64,000 nucleotides of DNA from Cyanobacteria bacterium OH_CBrB_359 (GCA_023433065.1 JAEZET010000003.1:248001-312000), one strand, 5' to 3'. Counted from the first letter of the stretch, positions 53,665 to 62,837 are shown. The notes: generated by a model from the sequence alone, not told the origin. Program-made: numbers and translations.

Positions 53665-54816
53665 CTAATTGTTTAAAATTTTAATTAAAGCTGCTACGCC
53701 GCTTCCTAATTCAAATTTATGCCCAAGTTTATGTAATGCTGCTTCAAGTGAGCCTATTGCTGTAATTATATCTCTTTGAGAAACATATCCGAGTGTGCCC
53801 ATTCTAAAAATAACATCTTTTAGTTTATTTTGTCCATTTGCAACAACAATATCATAGTCATTTTTGAGGGTATTTCTTATTTGCGGAACAGTTATTCCAT
53901 CTGGTGGAAGGATAGAGGTTATAGCATTACTTGCAATTGAATCATCTTCAACAAATAATTTTAATCCTATTGCTTTTATTGCAGCTCTTATGCCCAGTGC
54001 ATTTTTTCTGTGCCTTTGCCAAATATTCTCAAGTCCTTCTTCTTTCATTATATTTAAAGATGTTTCTAATGCGGTAATAAGGCTGACTGCCGGTGTAAAT
54101 GCCGTTGAATTTTCAAGGACAGATTTTTGATTAGAATCCCAGTTGAAATAGAATCCCGGATGGTTACATTTTTTATGTAAGTCCCATGCTCTCGGATTAG
54201 CCGCTAAAAATGAAAGTCCAGGGGGTAGCATAAAACCTTTTTGTGAGCCTGAAATCAGTACATCAATCCCCCATTCATCCATTTTGCAAGGAATTGCTCC
54301 AATGCTGGTTACACCATCAACAACAGAAACAGCTCCATGTTCTTTTATTATTGATGCTAAGGTTTTAATATCATTTGTCACGCCAGTAGCAGTTTCATTG
54401 TGAGTGAGAGTAACAACTTTTATTTCTTTATTAACATCATTATCCAGCACTTTTTTTAAGTCATAAGGATTAATGGCTGTTCCGGGTTCAACTTCAAGCT
54501 TTTCGACAATTGCTCCTTTTGACTCTGCAATTTTTGCCCAGCGAGTTCCAAAATTACCAATTATCAGCGATAAAACTTTATCACCATGATTAACTAAATT
54601 ATAAATAGCTGCTTCCATTGCCCCTGTGCCGCTTGATGTATAAATGATTACATCATTTTTAGTTTGAAATAACCATTTTAAGTCAGTGTAAACAGCTTCT
54701 AGCGTTTTTGAAAATTCACTGCTCCTATGACCTATAGGATGTTTTGCCAGACTCAATAATACACTTTCTGGTACTGGTGTCGGACCTGGTATCATCAAAA
54801 AAGTTTTATCTTTCAT
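53665..54816 (-). CDS. class V aminotransferase (serine-pyruvate / alanine-glyoxylate type)
   Basis: 383 aa from ATG 54816, which has AGGAGG 7-12 bases upstream; an in-frame start 15 bases earlier is not supported. Seen: LMIPGPTPVPESV at 7-19, YTSSGTGAMEAA at 59-70, PLP-binding K193 in ISGSQKGFMLPPG, and late YGLGSGV-like motifs. The family transfers amino groups to glyoxylate or hydroxypyruvate; in some bacteria it replaces SerC. Tight linkage to serA (12 bases) suggests it aminates phosphohydroxypyruvate or hydroxypyruvate in serine synthesis, but the substrate is inferred. No serC or serB is in the window. Confidence 0.88.
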   Translation of the reverse strand: MKDKTFLMIPGPTPVPESVLLSLAKHPIGHRSSEFSKTLEAVYTDLKWLFQTKNDVIIYTSSGTGAMEAAIYNLVNHGDKVLSLIIGNFGTRWAKIAESKGAIVEKLEVEPGTAINPYDLKKVLDNDVNKEIKVVTLTHNETATGVTNDIKTLASIIKEHGAVSVVDGVTSIGAIPCKMDEWGIDVLISGSQKGFMLPPGLSFLAANPRAWDLHKKCNHPGFYFNWDSNQKSVLENSTAFTPAVSLITALETSLNIMKEEGLENIWQRHRKNALGIRAAIKAIGLKLFVEDDSIASNAITSILPPDGITVPQIRNTLKNDYDIVVANGQNKLKDVIFRMGTLGYVSQRDIITAIGSLEAALHKLGHKFELGSGVAALIKILNN

Positions 54817-54854
54817 TCTCTGCCTCCTCAACTTATTAAAATCATCTCACAAAA

Positions 54855-56483
54855 TTAAGTCATGTTCGATATTAATTTTAAATTATTTGCAGATTCATGA
54901 TGTTCCGGATTTAACTCTAAAACTTTTTTGTATTCATCAATAGCTTTTGGAATATTATTTGATATCTCATAAGCTAACGCTAAGTTGTATCTTATATCTA
55001 TATTTTGAGGCTCAATGTCTAATGCTTTAATAAATTCTTCAATAGCAAGTTTAGGGGCTTGTTGTTTTGCATGTATAATTCCTAATGTTGCGTGAGCTAT
55101 TACACAATTGGGATTTAGCATTGTTGTTTCTTGATAATATTTCTTGGCTTTTAAATAATTATCCATTTCATAATAAATGTTAGCCAGCCCTAAATAATAA
55201 TTTGCATTTTTAGGATTTAACTCAATTGCAGATTGATAATTTTTAGTTGATTCATCGTAATTTTTAATTTTGTAGTTTAATTTTGCCATTGTCGCATATA
55301 ACTCAGGATTCGAAGGATTATATTCAATTGCAGTATTAAATTTATTGAAAGCTTCTTTAAAATTGTTGGTCTTATAAAGATAAACTCCATATTTAAAGTA
55401 AACATTGCTCATTCCCATTCTGATATCTGGGATTTCACTAGAGTGAACTATTTCCATTAGTTCTTCATAAATTTCAATTGCTGAACTATAATCATTTTTT
55501 GCGCAAGATAAATCAGCAATAGTTTTCTTTAAGTCAACATTTTTATTATCAGTTTTTAAAGCATTTTGCAGCACTTCTTGTGCTTGAGTAAAATCATTAT
55601 GTTTTATATATGTTTTTGCCAAATAATTTACAATAAAAGATTTACTGGCACCCTTTAATTCCAAAGCATCTTTTGAAAACTTAACAATTTGATCTACGTC
55701 ATTAATGCTATACAAAAGTGCAATTATGTCTTCATAATATTTAACTTCATAAGGTTCAATTACAATTAACTGTTTTAATATCTCAATTGCATTTATTGTA
55801 TCATTTTTAGTAAGGTAGGCCTTTTTAAGGTACTGTAAAATCTGCTTATTTGAATTATGCTCTACAAGCATGTTTTTACAATCTTCTATAACCGCATCCC
55901 ATTCTTTCATCTCAGTGTGTAGTTTGAGGATGTTTAAGTAATAATCAAGTTTTTCGTTTTCATCAGTAGTAGAATTTGCGAGTTTTCGCCAATAAGCAAT
56001 TGCTGTACCTTTTTCGTCCAAGCTTGAATGTAATTTTGCAAGTTTTATAATTGATGGGACATGGTTTCCCCCTTCTAAATGCAAAATTTGTTTATAGATT
56101 AAAATAGCTTTCCTATTTTGTTTAGTTTTTACGTAACATTCGCCCATCAGATTCAAAACGTCTAAATCAGAAGTACCTTTGCCAATTATATTTGCCAAAT
56201 GTCCTATTGCATCATAAAATTTTCCGATATCAAACAAAACAAGCGAATACATGTATCTGGCCTGGTCACTTTTGGGATTTTGAGAAAGGTACCGCTTGGC
56301 CAAATTAAATGCATTTACAATTTGTTTTGATTCTCTATATTTTTTAATCTGTTCAATTGTTGGTTCATCTTTTGAATTTTTGTTTGATTTAAGTGAATTT
56401 TCGCTTGAACTGTTTTTATATATTGCGTATATAGAAAATGAAAGTAAACTGAATATAAATACTAATACTACTACGTCTGTCAT
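54855..56483 (-). CDS. membrane-anchored TPR protein
   Basis: 542 aa. One N-terminal membrane helix (about 3-20, VVVLVFIFSLLSFSIYAIY) is followed by a charged linker and about 12 tetratricopeptide repeats to the end. Typical units are LMGECYVKTKQNRKAILIYK and LGLANIYYEMDNYLKAKKYY. The TPR part probably faces the cytoplasm or periplasm as a protein-docking platform. The partner is unknown. Minus strand, 38 bases before the aminotransferase gene; there is no functional reason to link them. It differs from the soluble 352-aa TPR protein by its anchor and length. Confidence 0.82.
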   Translation of the reverse strand: MTDVVVLVFIFSLLSFSIYAIYKNSSSENSLKSNKNSKDEPTIEQIKKYRESKQIVNAFNLAKRYLSQNPKSDQARYMYSLVLFDIGKFYDAIGHLANIIGKGTSDLDVLNLMGECYVKTKQNRKAILIYKQILHLEGGNHVPSIIKLAKLHSSLDEKGTAIAYWRKLANSTTDENEKLDYYLNILKLHTEMKEWDAVIEDCKNMLVEHNSNKQILQYLKKAYLTKNDTINAIEILKQLIVIEPYEVKYYEDIIALLYSINDVDQIVKFSKDALELKGASKSFIVNYLAKTYIKHNDFTQAQEVLQNALKTDNKNVDLKKTIADLSCAKNDYSSAIEIYEELMEIVHSSEIPDIRMGMSNVYFKYGVYLYKTNNFKEAFNKFNTAIEYNPSNPELYATMAKLNYKIKNYDESTKNYQSAIELNPKNANYYLGLANIYYEMDNYLKAKKYYQETTMLNPNCVIAHATLGIIHAKQQAPKLAIEEFIKALDIEPQNIDIRYNLALAYEISNNIPKAIDEYKKVLELNPEHHESANNLKLISNMT

Positions 56484-56595
56484 TTAACCCTCGATTTAAT
56501 TATAGCAGTTTTTTCTTCTCTTGAAAACCCTTTTTGAAATTTTAATTTTTGTAAATTTATTTTATGATTTCGTAAATATTATAGTTGTGATTTTT

Positions 56596-56607
56596 TTTAT
56601 ATAAATA
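56596..56607 (+). promoter_or_regulatory. shared upstream box, copy D
   Basis: TTTATATAAATA, an exact core match, preceded by a T-tract and ending 28 bases before the ATG of the 190-aa gene. The next bases are GGAAG. Confidence 0.45.
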
Positions 56608-56635
56608 GGAAGTAAAGTATAGGTAGATTTAATTT

Positions 56636-57208
56636 ATGGGAAATGGCTTTTCCACAGGTATATTTTTGATAAGAAATGCGACGAGTGCTGCGAAAGGTGA
56701 CGCAAGCAGGGTTCCTGTTGTTTTAGCTCAAACCGGAACTTTAATTGAAAAAGTAGCAAAGTATGATAATGCTCTAGGCAGAGGTGCTACCAGTGCTGTT
56801 AAAGCTATCGATACTCTTACAAAAAGCGATTATGCCACCAAAGTAGTTGGTTTATCAAGCAAACTCGTAACACCTTTACTGGTATTAGGAGGCGGCATAA
56901 GAGTATTACAGTCAGATGATAAAGAAAAAGCTCTATATAAAGAAGCTGCTGGTATCGGAACAATGCTAGCCGCTGAGAAGATATATAAGACAATCAACAA
57001 GAAATATTTAACTAAATTAATCGATAATACTAATAATAAATATGTTAAAACAGCAGCAGCAATTCTCTCTGCGCTTGGTTTCGTTGCCACTTCAATCGGA
57101 TCTTATTCAGTAGGAAGTAAAGTTGGAGAATCATTGGCTACTGACAAGACTAAAAATCCAGATGAAAATCCCAATATTGAAGCAAAAAAGATTGAGACTT
57201 TGGCTTAA
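56636..57208 (+). CDS. unknown protein with two hydrophobic segments
   Basis: 190 aa, not recognised. Two moderately hydrophobic, Gly/Ala-rich segments (about 75-92, LVTPLLVLGGGIRV; and 139-163, TAAAILSALGFVATSIGSY) are separated by a basic helical region. No signal peptide; the N-terminus is MGNGFSTGIFLIRN. The tail is acidic and polar. Gly-rich small hydrophobic segments without a signal are seen in membrane-inserting export substrates and in stress proteins, so this could be a membrane or secreted protein. It carries the same upstream box as four other genes here; ribosome site weak. Confidence 0.6.
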   Translation: MGNGFSTGIFLIRNATSAAKGDASRVPVVLAQTGTLIEKVAKYDNALGRGATSAVKAIDTLTKSDYATKVVGLSSKLVTPLLVLGGGIRVLQSDDKEKALYKEAAGIGTMLAAEKIYKTINKKYLTKLIDNTNNKYVKTAAAILSALGFVATSIGSYSVGSKVGESLATDKTKNPDENPNIEAKKIETLA

Positions 57209-57219
57209 TTTAGATTAGT

Positions 57220-58149
57220 TTAAAGAATCATTGCCAAAATCATTAATAGAATTCCTCCAATTTGGGCTCCAGTTGCAAGACCTTTCATCAGCTTGTTATT
57301 GTCATATTGGGATGAAGTTTTTTTTGCTGTTGCAGCTGCGGCTATTCTTTCTAAGCGTTCATTTTCTTCATCATTTTTAAAATTTCTTTGAAATAATTTG
57401 TTTTCCATCCTGCTTAGGCGGTTTTGTGTATCATCTCTATCGTATGAATTATTCAATACAATTTTTTCAAGAGATTTAAGCTCCATATTGAAATATTCCT
57501 GCTTACTTGAATTATGTGATTTATAACTGTTATAGCTGTTTTTTGAGTTATCATCTTCTTTAAGATTTTTGTAACTTTCAATTTCTGAATCAGCGATGGC
57601 ATAGTTTTCATCATAAGCTGCAATTGGCGGATTGTCTTCAAGAGAATCAAATACGCTAAGCCTTAATTTATTCACTCTATTACTTAGATTGTCATCATTT
57701 GTATGGCTAAATACCTTATTCTCAAGGCGATCCAGTCTTTTATAAATGTTTTCACTATTGTATTTTTTACTGAAAACTTTTTGCTCTAAATCATCTACTA
57801 TGGGGTAGTCTACACTTGGGTCTTCTTTTATATTTTTGGGGATTGAATTTGCTGATTGCGTCGTATTCGTCTTATTGCTGCTGATTTTCTCTTTTTTACT
57901 CTCTTCTGCAATAATTCCAAGGTCTGAATTTATTTTTTTAATTCTATTTACAAGAGAATTTGGCGATATGCTTCCATAAAGATAGTTTTCGAGTCTATCA
58001 AGACGTTTGATATCATTTTCGTTCTTAAAATTGTAACCGAATACCTGAGTTTCCATTGCATCAATTTGCTTGCTTGTTATTGTGTCGGCAAATGAAATAC
58101 AATTTAAACAAAAAAATATTAAAACTAAAATAGGAAATATTTTTCTCAT
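57220..58149 (-). CDS. unknown exported protein with three LExxVF-type repeats
   Basis: 309 aa. A signal peptide (about 1-21) precedes three copies of a roughly 30-residue unit: at about 31-58, 122-152 and 225-255. Each unit begins M/L-E-x-x-V/I and includes Y-(N/D)-x-(E/D)-(N/D)-(I/T)-x-x-R-L-x-R-(L/M)-E-(N)-(K/Y)-(L/V)-(F/Y), for example KRLDRLENYLYG. The linkers are polar, Asn/Ser-rich and probably disordered. A C-terminal hydrophobic helix (about 285-307, ATGAQIGGILLMILAMIL) could anchor it in a membrane. Family unknown. It is last in a minus-strand group with Yip1-like, sppA and the phosphohexomutase. Confidence 0.7.
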   Translation of the reverse strand: MRKIFPILVLIFFCLNCISFADTITSKQIDAMETQVFGYNFKNENDIKRLDRLENYLYGSISPNSLVNRIKKINSDLGIIAEESKKEKISSNKTNTTQSANSIPKNIKEDPSVDYPIVDDLEQKVFSKKYNSENIYKRLDRLENKVFSHTNDDNLSNRVNKLRLSVFDSLEDNPPIAAYDENYAIADSEIESYKNLKEDDNSKNSYNSYKSHNSSKQEYFNMELKSLEKIVLNNSYDRDDTQNRLSRMENKLFQRNFKNDEENERLERIAAAATAKKTSSQYDNNKLMKGLATGAQIGGILLMILAMIL

Positions 58150-58175
58150 GTTTACAGCATCGTAAAATTATATAT

Positions 58176-58745
58176 TTATACTGTAAATATATAGCTTAGC
58201 TTTGTAAAAAATCCTATTATCCAAAAAAATGCAAAAAGGGTTGATAAAAACGGTAAAAAGATTAGCATTATAGAGCGTGAAAAAGTTATATTGTAAGTCG
58301 CTTGCAGTGATTTGCAATATAAAAATATAGTCCAAAAGTATATGATTAACTCAAGTATTAATCCTAAAAAATAGCCTATATCTCCATATTCTTTTAAGAG
58401 CTCAAGCGGTGCAAGAAAAATCCAGGGGATTGTTGAAAAAGCTGTTAAATATAATAATGTTTTCAGATTTCCTGATTTATCAAATATTTTTGCAATGTAT
58501 TCAAAAAACAAGCCCAGTATGAACCATGATACTAAAATTGAAACTGTATAGAAAAATAATGATATTAGGTATAAAAAAATATTTAAAAAATATGGGTTAA
58601 AGCTGTAATTTATTGTATATAGAAAAATATTTACCCAAATAATAGTTATTAATGCCTGTGAGGTAGAAGGATTTTGTTTTAATTCTTCAAATGCTGAATT
58701 AGGTTCAAATAATATCTTGTATATTGAGTGAAAGTAATTATACAT
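58176..58745 (-). CDS. Yip1-like inner-membrane protein
   Basis: 189 aa with about five membrane helices. The N-terminus YKILFEPNSAFEELKQNPS resembles the Yip1/YIF1-type start (P-x-x-A-F-x-x-L) found in bacterial Yip1-domain proteins. No catalytic residues are evident. The bacterial function is unknown. It lies 4 bases after sppA and 26 bases before the triple-repeat gene, so the four genes are probably one transcript. Call based on topology and the N-terminal motif. Confidence 0.65.
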   Translation of the reverse strand: MYNYFHSIYKILFEPNSAFEELKQNPSTSQALITIIWVNIFLYTINYSFNPYFLNIFLYLISLFFYTVSILVSWFILGLFFEYIAKIFDKSGNLKTLLYLTAFSTIPWIFLAPLELLKEYGDIGYFLGLILELIIYFWTIFLYCKSLQATYNITFSRSIMLIFLPFLSTLFAFFWIIGFFTKLSYIFTV

Positions 58746-58749
58746 TTAA

Positions 58750-59772
58750 TTACTCCCATAAATATAAAGGACGTTTTGAAAGTTTTATACTGGTTGGTGT
58801 TATGCTCTCAAGCGGATTTTTTATGCCAAATAAGCTTTCAGCAGAGCCAAATACAAACTCAGCAAAACTTGATGGTTTATTGTAAGGAAGTAGAATAACG
58901 TCACTTTTTAAGTTGTATTTTTGGTTAATCATTGATTTGATGCAGTTCTGAGCATCTGTTAAATCTCCGATTTTATCTATAAATCCGAGTTTGAGAGCCT
59001 GTTCTCCGGTAAATACTCTTCCGTCAGCGTTTTTGATAAGAGTGTCATACTTAAGTTCTCTTTTTTCTACATTATATGTATCTGACCTTAGTATTCTTGC
59101 AATTCTAATACTTTCAATGAATTGTTTATAAGAATCATTTACAATTCCCTTAATGATAGTTTTGTCCTGCTTTGTCATTTTTCGATATGGTGAACCCATA
59201 TCTTTATACTGGCCACTTTTAACTATATTGGGAGAGATTAGAAGTTTTTCGGATAAAAGTTGGTGCATATCAAGAGTTGAAAAAATTACCCCGATACTTC
59301 CTGTAAGCGTTCCGCTAAGAGCAACAATTCTGTCCGCTGCACAGGCTATATAGTATCCTCCGCTAGCTGCTACGTCTTCCAGAGAGACTACTACAGGTTT
59401 TATCTTTCTGGTTCTCAGTATTTCGTTATAAATACATTGTGACATGGCAACAGTTCCGCCAGGAGAATTTATTTTGATTATCAATCCTTTTATGTTTGAA
59501 TCCTCTTTTGCTGCTTTGATTGATTTTAAGGCATTTTGCGCATTAAATTCATTAGAAAATGCATTTGTTTTATTTGAGGAGTCAATTATCCCGTCAATTG
59601 TAATTAAAGCGACTTTACTACTTGGTGTGACAATTATTTTTTCAAATCTTTTTATTCTTGCCCCATTATTTTCAGCATATCTAATATTCCCTTTAATAGA
59701 ATTTATTATTCCGACAATAAGGCAAAAAGTACATAAAATGATTAATGTAATAGCAATTAAATTTTTATTCAT
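58750..59772 (-). CDS. sppA: signal peptide peptidase SppA
   Basis: 340 aa, the short single-domain form as in Bacillus and cyanobacteria. An N-terminal membrane helix (about 6-25) anchors the protein. Seen: INSPGGTVAMSQ at 101-112, catalytic Ser S137 in AASGGYY, and KSGQYKDMGSPYR from 185, holding the lysine of the Ser-Lys dyad. It degrades leftover signal peptides in the membrane. It starts 11 bases after the phosphohexomutase and is followed by Yip1-like, so this is a short envelope-related group. Confidence 0.93.
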   Translation of the reverse strand: MNKNLIAITLIILCTFCLIVGIINSIKGNIRYAENNGARIKRFEKIIVTPSSKVALITIDGIIDSSNKTNAFSNEFNAQNALKSIKAAKEDSNIKGLIIKINSPGGTVAMSQCIYNEILRTRKIKPVVVSLEDVAASGGYYIACAADRIVALSGTLTGSIGVIFSTLDMHQLLSEKLLISPNIVKSGQYKDMGSPYRKMTKQDKTIIKGIVNDSYKQFIESIRIARILRSDTYNVEKRELKYDTLIKNADGRVFTGEQALKLGFIDKIGDLTDAQNCIKSMINQKYNLKSDVILLPYNKPSSFAEFVFGSAESLFGIKNPLESITPTSIKLSKRPLYLWE

Positions 59773-59783
59773 AAAACCTCTTA

Positions 59784-61262
59784 TTACTTACATTCATCAA
59801 TACACTCTTCTACAATATTAAGCATAATTTTTTTGTATTGTTCAGATTTTTTCTTAGTTTTAGCTTCAAATCTAAGAGTAAAGACCGGTTCAGTGTTGCT
59901 CTGTCTAATTAAAGCAAAACCATCAGGAAAGACAATACGTAAACCGTCTAGTGTTAAAATTTCTTTTATATTTTCTTCAAAAATCATTTTATTTGCTTCA
60001 ATCTTATTGGTAAGTAGAGTAATAACCGCTTTCTTAAGTTCATTTGGGCATTTAAAGCGGACCTCTTTGGATGTGAAAACTTCTTTAAAAGGAAGAATGA
60101 GGTCCTCAAGTCTAAAACCAGGATTAATATTTTTATTCTTAGCAATAATTTCAATAATTCTACAACCTGCATAAACAGCATCATCAAAGCCGTAGTATCT
60201 GTCTTTAAAGAACATATGACCACTCATTTCACCGGCTAGAATAGCTTTAGTTTCTTTCATTTTGTCTTTTATATAGCCATGCCCAGTCTTGCACATAACT
60301 GCCTGAGCTCCGTGTTTTTCGATAGTATCATATAGTACTTGAGAACATTTTACCTCCGACACTATGGCAGGTTTTTCTCCTCTATTTACAAGATCTTTTA
60401 TAATATCAAGCGCATAAATAAGCAATAACTTATCTCCTGTCAGATATTTTCCTGTTGAATCAATCACACCAATCCTATCAGAATCTCCATCGAATGCTAT
60501 TCCAATATCAGCATTAGTTTCGACAACTTTGGCTTTTAAAGTATCAAGGGTCGATTCGTCGCTTGGGTTTGGGTGATGATTAGGGAATGTACCATCAGGT
60601 TCTGAAAAAAGTTCAATTACTTCACATCCCAATTCTTTATATAATTTTGGAGCAACAACACCAGCAGTTGCATTAGCACTATCAACAACAACTTTTATTT
60701 TTGAACAATCAATATGAGAAAAGTTTTGCAGCATATTTTCAATATAGCTGGGGATTAAATCAAATTTGCGAACAATCCCGTATTTAGCCGCTGTTTCATC
60801 ATTTGATATTTGTTCAATAGTCAACTCTTTTAGCTTTTTAATATCTTTTTCGGTTAATGAAGCTTTATTATAAGTTAATTTGAGCCCATTATATTCACTC
60901 GGATTATGGCTTGCCGTTACAATTAAAGATCCGATTATACTACCGTTATTTATAATATTTCTCGGGATTCCGCTAAACTCTGAATAATAGCCTAACGGCG
61001 TCGGTGCTAGTCCCAAGTTTACAACATTGGCGCCTGCATGTGTAATACCTTTAGTTAAGGAATTTGTAAGTGATTCTGAGTGCAGTCTTGCGTCTTGAGC
61101 CACTGTTATCCATATACTTTTAGCATCAAGAGAAGAATTTTCTTGAACATATTTTACATATGCTTTCCCAACGTAATAAAAAAGCTCTTCTGTTATATCC
61201 TCAGAATATATGCCTCTTATATCATTTTTCCCGAATGCCGTGAATCTTTGTATTACAGCCAT
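59784..61262 (-). CDS. phosphoglucomutase/phosphomannomutase
   Basis: 492 aa alpha-D-phosphohexomutase. The active-site Ser is S118 in VTASHNPSEYNGLK, the Mg loop is DGDSDR at 258-263, the sugar-binding GEMSGH is near 335, and the C-terminal phosphate-binding loop is RQSNTEPVFTLR. All four domains are present. It interconverts hexose 1- and 6-phosphates for sugar nucleotide and surface glycan synthesis. A ManB/AlgC-type bifunctional enzyme is more likely than GlmM, given the length and the loop. It starts the group that continues to sppA. Confidence 0.92.
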   Translation of the reverse strand: MAVIQRFTAFGKNDIRGIYSEDITEELFYYVGKAYVKYVQENSSLDAKSIWITVAQDARLHSESLTNSLTKGITHAGANVVNLGLAPTPLGYYSEFSGIPRNIINNGSIIGSLIVTASHNPSEYNGLKLTYNKASLTEKDIKKLKELTIEQISNDETAAKYGIVRKFDLIPSYIENMLQNFSHIDCSKIKVVVDSANATAGVVAPKLYKELGCEVIELFSEPDGTFPNHHPNPSDESTLDTLKAKVVETNADIGIAFDGDSDRIGVIDSTGKYLTGDKLLLIYALDIIKDLVNRGEKPAIVSEVKCSQVLYDTIEKHGAQAVMCKTGHGYIKDKMKETKAILAGEMSGHMFFKDRYYGFDDAVYAGCRIIEIIAKNKNINPGFRLEDLILPFKEVFTSKEVRFKCPNELKKAVITLLTNKIEANKMIFEENIKEILTLDGLRIVFPDGFALIRQSNTEPVFTLRFEAKTKKKSEQYKKIMLNIVEECIDECK

Positions 61263-61335
61263 TTAATCTCCTTGTACAATTTAAATTTAAAGTTATAATT
61301 AATATTATAAGAAATATTCAAAATAAAATCAAAAC

Positions 61336-62214
61336 ATGAAAAAATATATTGATAGTTATTTTTTTGATGAAGAAAGGACTGCAATTACCTTTATCTTTTT
61401 TAGTATTGCAGGTAGCTTTTTATTTATTATTGTACCGATAATATTTTCATTTAGTTTAAGTTTCATGAGTTGGGATTTGCTTTCTATACCTAATTTTGTT
61501 GGTTTTAAAAATTATATTTATTTATTCAATTCAAAGCAATTTTGGCAAATAATGATTAATACGTTTTTTTATGCTATTGTTGTCACTTTAATCGGTACAC
61601 TTTTACCTTTAATTTTAGCATATTTATTAACTTTAAAAATAAAAGCTTCAGAGTTATTTAAGACGGCATATTTTCTTCCATTTGTAACCCCAATGCTTGT
61701 GGTAGCTGCAGTTTGGGAGTGGATGTTTAATCCTGCCTCAGGGGTTATTAATTTTGTTTTGAAATCAAATATTAACTGGTTATATGATACACATTTTGCA
61801 ATGTTTGCAATAATTATTGTTTCGGTATGGAAATTAGTAGGTTATAACATGATAATTTTTCTATCGGGATTCTCAAATATTAACAATCAATTAATTGAAG
61901 CGGCAAAGATTGACGGTGCATCGCAGACATCAATCTTTGCCAGAATTATATTGCCTTTATTAAGCCCAACAATATTTTTTGTAGTCTTAATCACAACAAT
62001 TTCGTCATTCCAAGTATTCGATTTGATTTATTTAATGACCCAAGGCGGTCCTGAAAACTCAACAAATATACTTGTTTATTGGCTTTATAAGAATGCTTTT
62101 GAATTTTTTAGAATCGGCGAAGCTTCTGCAATAGCGTATATTTTATTTTTAATTATATTTATATTGGCAATTATACAGTGGAATGTAAGAAAAAGCTGGG
62201 TATATAACGAGTAA
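61336..62214 (+). CDS. MalF/UgpA-type sugar ABC transporter permease
   Basis: 292 aa with six membrane helices. The EAA loop is EAAKIDGASQTSIFARIILP, near 198-217, with the gene's usual downstream LLSP. It matches the first permease of type I sugar importers. The second permease, ATPase and binding protein are not adjacent: the next gene is on the opposite strand. A substrate-binding protein lies at 48.7-49.9 kb and may belong to the same transporter. No ribosome site is strong. The substrate is unknown. Confidence 0.9.
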   Translation: MKKYIDSYFFDEERTAITFIFFSIAGSFLFIIVPIIFSFSLSFMSWDLLSIPNFVGFKNYIYLFNSKQFWQIMINTFFYAIVVTLIGTLLPLILAYLLTLKIKASELFKTAYFLPFVTPMLVVAAVWEWMFNPASGVINFVLKSNINWLYDTHFAMFAIIIVSVWKLVGYNMIIFLSGFSNINNQLIEAAKIDGASQTSIFARIILPLLSPTIFFVVLITTISSFQVFDLIYLMTQGGPENSTNILVYWLYKNAFEFFRIGEASAIAYILFLIIFILAIIQWNVRKSWVYNE

Positions 62215-62216
62215 TA

Positions 62217-62513
62217 TTAAGCAACTCTGTTAAGTTTTTTGCCTTCTTTTTCTAATTCAAAAATAGTATCTATGCCTCTTTGGATATCTTCGCCCGTTTT
62301 ATTTATATCAGGCTTAAATATAAGTCTATAAGCTGAAGCTACTTTGTTCCAGAAAGCTGCTAAAGGGTTTGATTTAACGCTATCTGTAGCATTAGCGATT
62401 TGTTCAGATATTATATAAGACTCATAAAACTCAGGGTAAGCAACAGGTCTTGTTAATGAACCTTTAAATATTGGTTTATTTATGTTATTTGTATTAATTT
62501 TATCTATTTTCAT
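62217..62513 (-). CDS. unknown small protein with FKG leader
   Basis: 98 aa, not recognised. The N-terminus MKIDKINTNNINKPIFKG (FKG at 16-18) is short, Asn-rich and like the leaders of the larger unknowns at 41 and 42-43 kb, followed here directly by a helical domain (about 26-98) ending in KKLNRVA. No signal peptide and no Cys. A strong ribosome site GGAGGTG lies 5 bases before the ATG. It is a lone minus-strand gene ending 2 bases from the sugar permease stop. Probably cytoplasmic or exported by a non-Sec route. Confidence 0.6.
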   Translation of the reverse strand: MKIDKINTNNINKPIFKGSLTRPVAYPEFYESYIISEQIANATDSVKSNPLAAFWNKVASAYRLIFKPDINKTGEDIQRGIDTIFELEKEGKKLNRVA

Positions 62514-62835
62514 AATATCACCTCCGTGATCAGTAAAGTGTTTTAACTACACTTTATATTATGTTTTTATTATTAAACATAATTTTTATTTTGTCAACCC
62601 CTCAATATGACAATTTCTAAAAAAGCTAAATGATAATAAATATAATTACTTTCAGGATAAGTGCATAAAGTACACTTATTATTTATTATTTTATATATAC
62701 AATTGTACTAATTTTCTATAGCTACTTAGGCAATTGTAACTTTTTTAGAGTTAATGTTATATATAATTAAAATCTTTTTCATACTTCCAACTATTCTTAA
62801 TTCCAGACAGCAAGGGCAATATTGCCCTCTTTTTT
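62514..62835. other. 322-base AT-rich gap
   Basis: No ORF longer than about 20 codons is seen. The minus-strand start of the 98-aa gene uses the left end. TTGTAA and TATAAT-like sequences occur around 62735-62765, and a terminator-type hairpin lies at the right end. A short plus-strand RNA is possible, but no known RNA family is recognised. Confidence 0.4.
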
Positions 62836-62837
62836 TT
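62813..62837 (+). terminator. orphan intrinsic terminator
   Basis: AGGGCAATATTGCCCT (62813-62828) is a perfect 16-base palindrome followed by a run of T on the plus strand. The nearest plus-strand gene ends 600 bases upstream, past an oppositely oriented gene. It may end the long tail of the sugar permease transcript, or a small RNA starting around 62770. The minus strand shows no T-run, so it is not a pth terminator. Confidence 0.6.
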
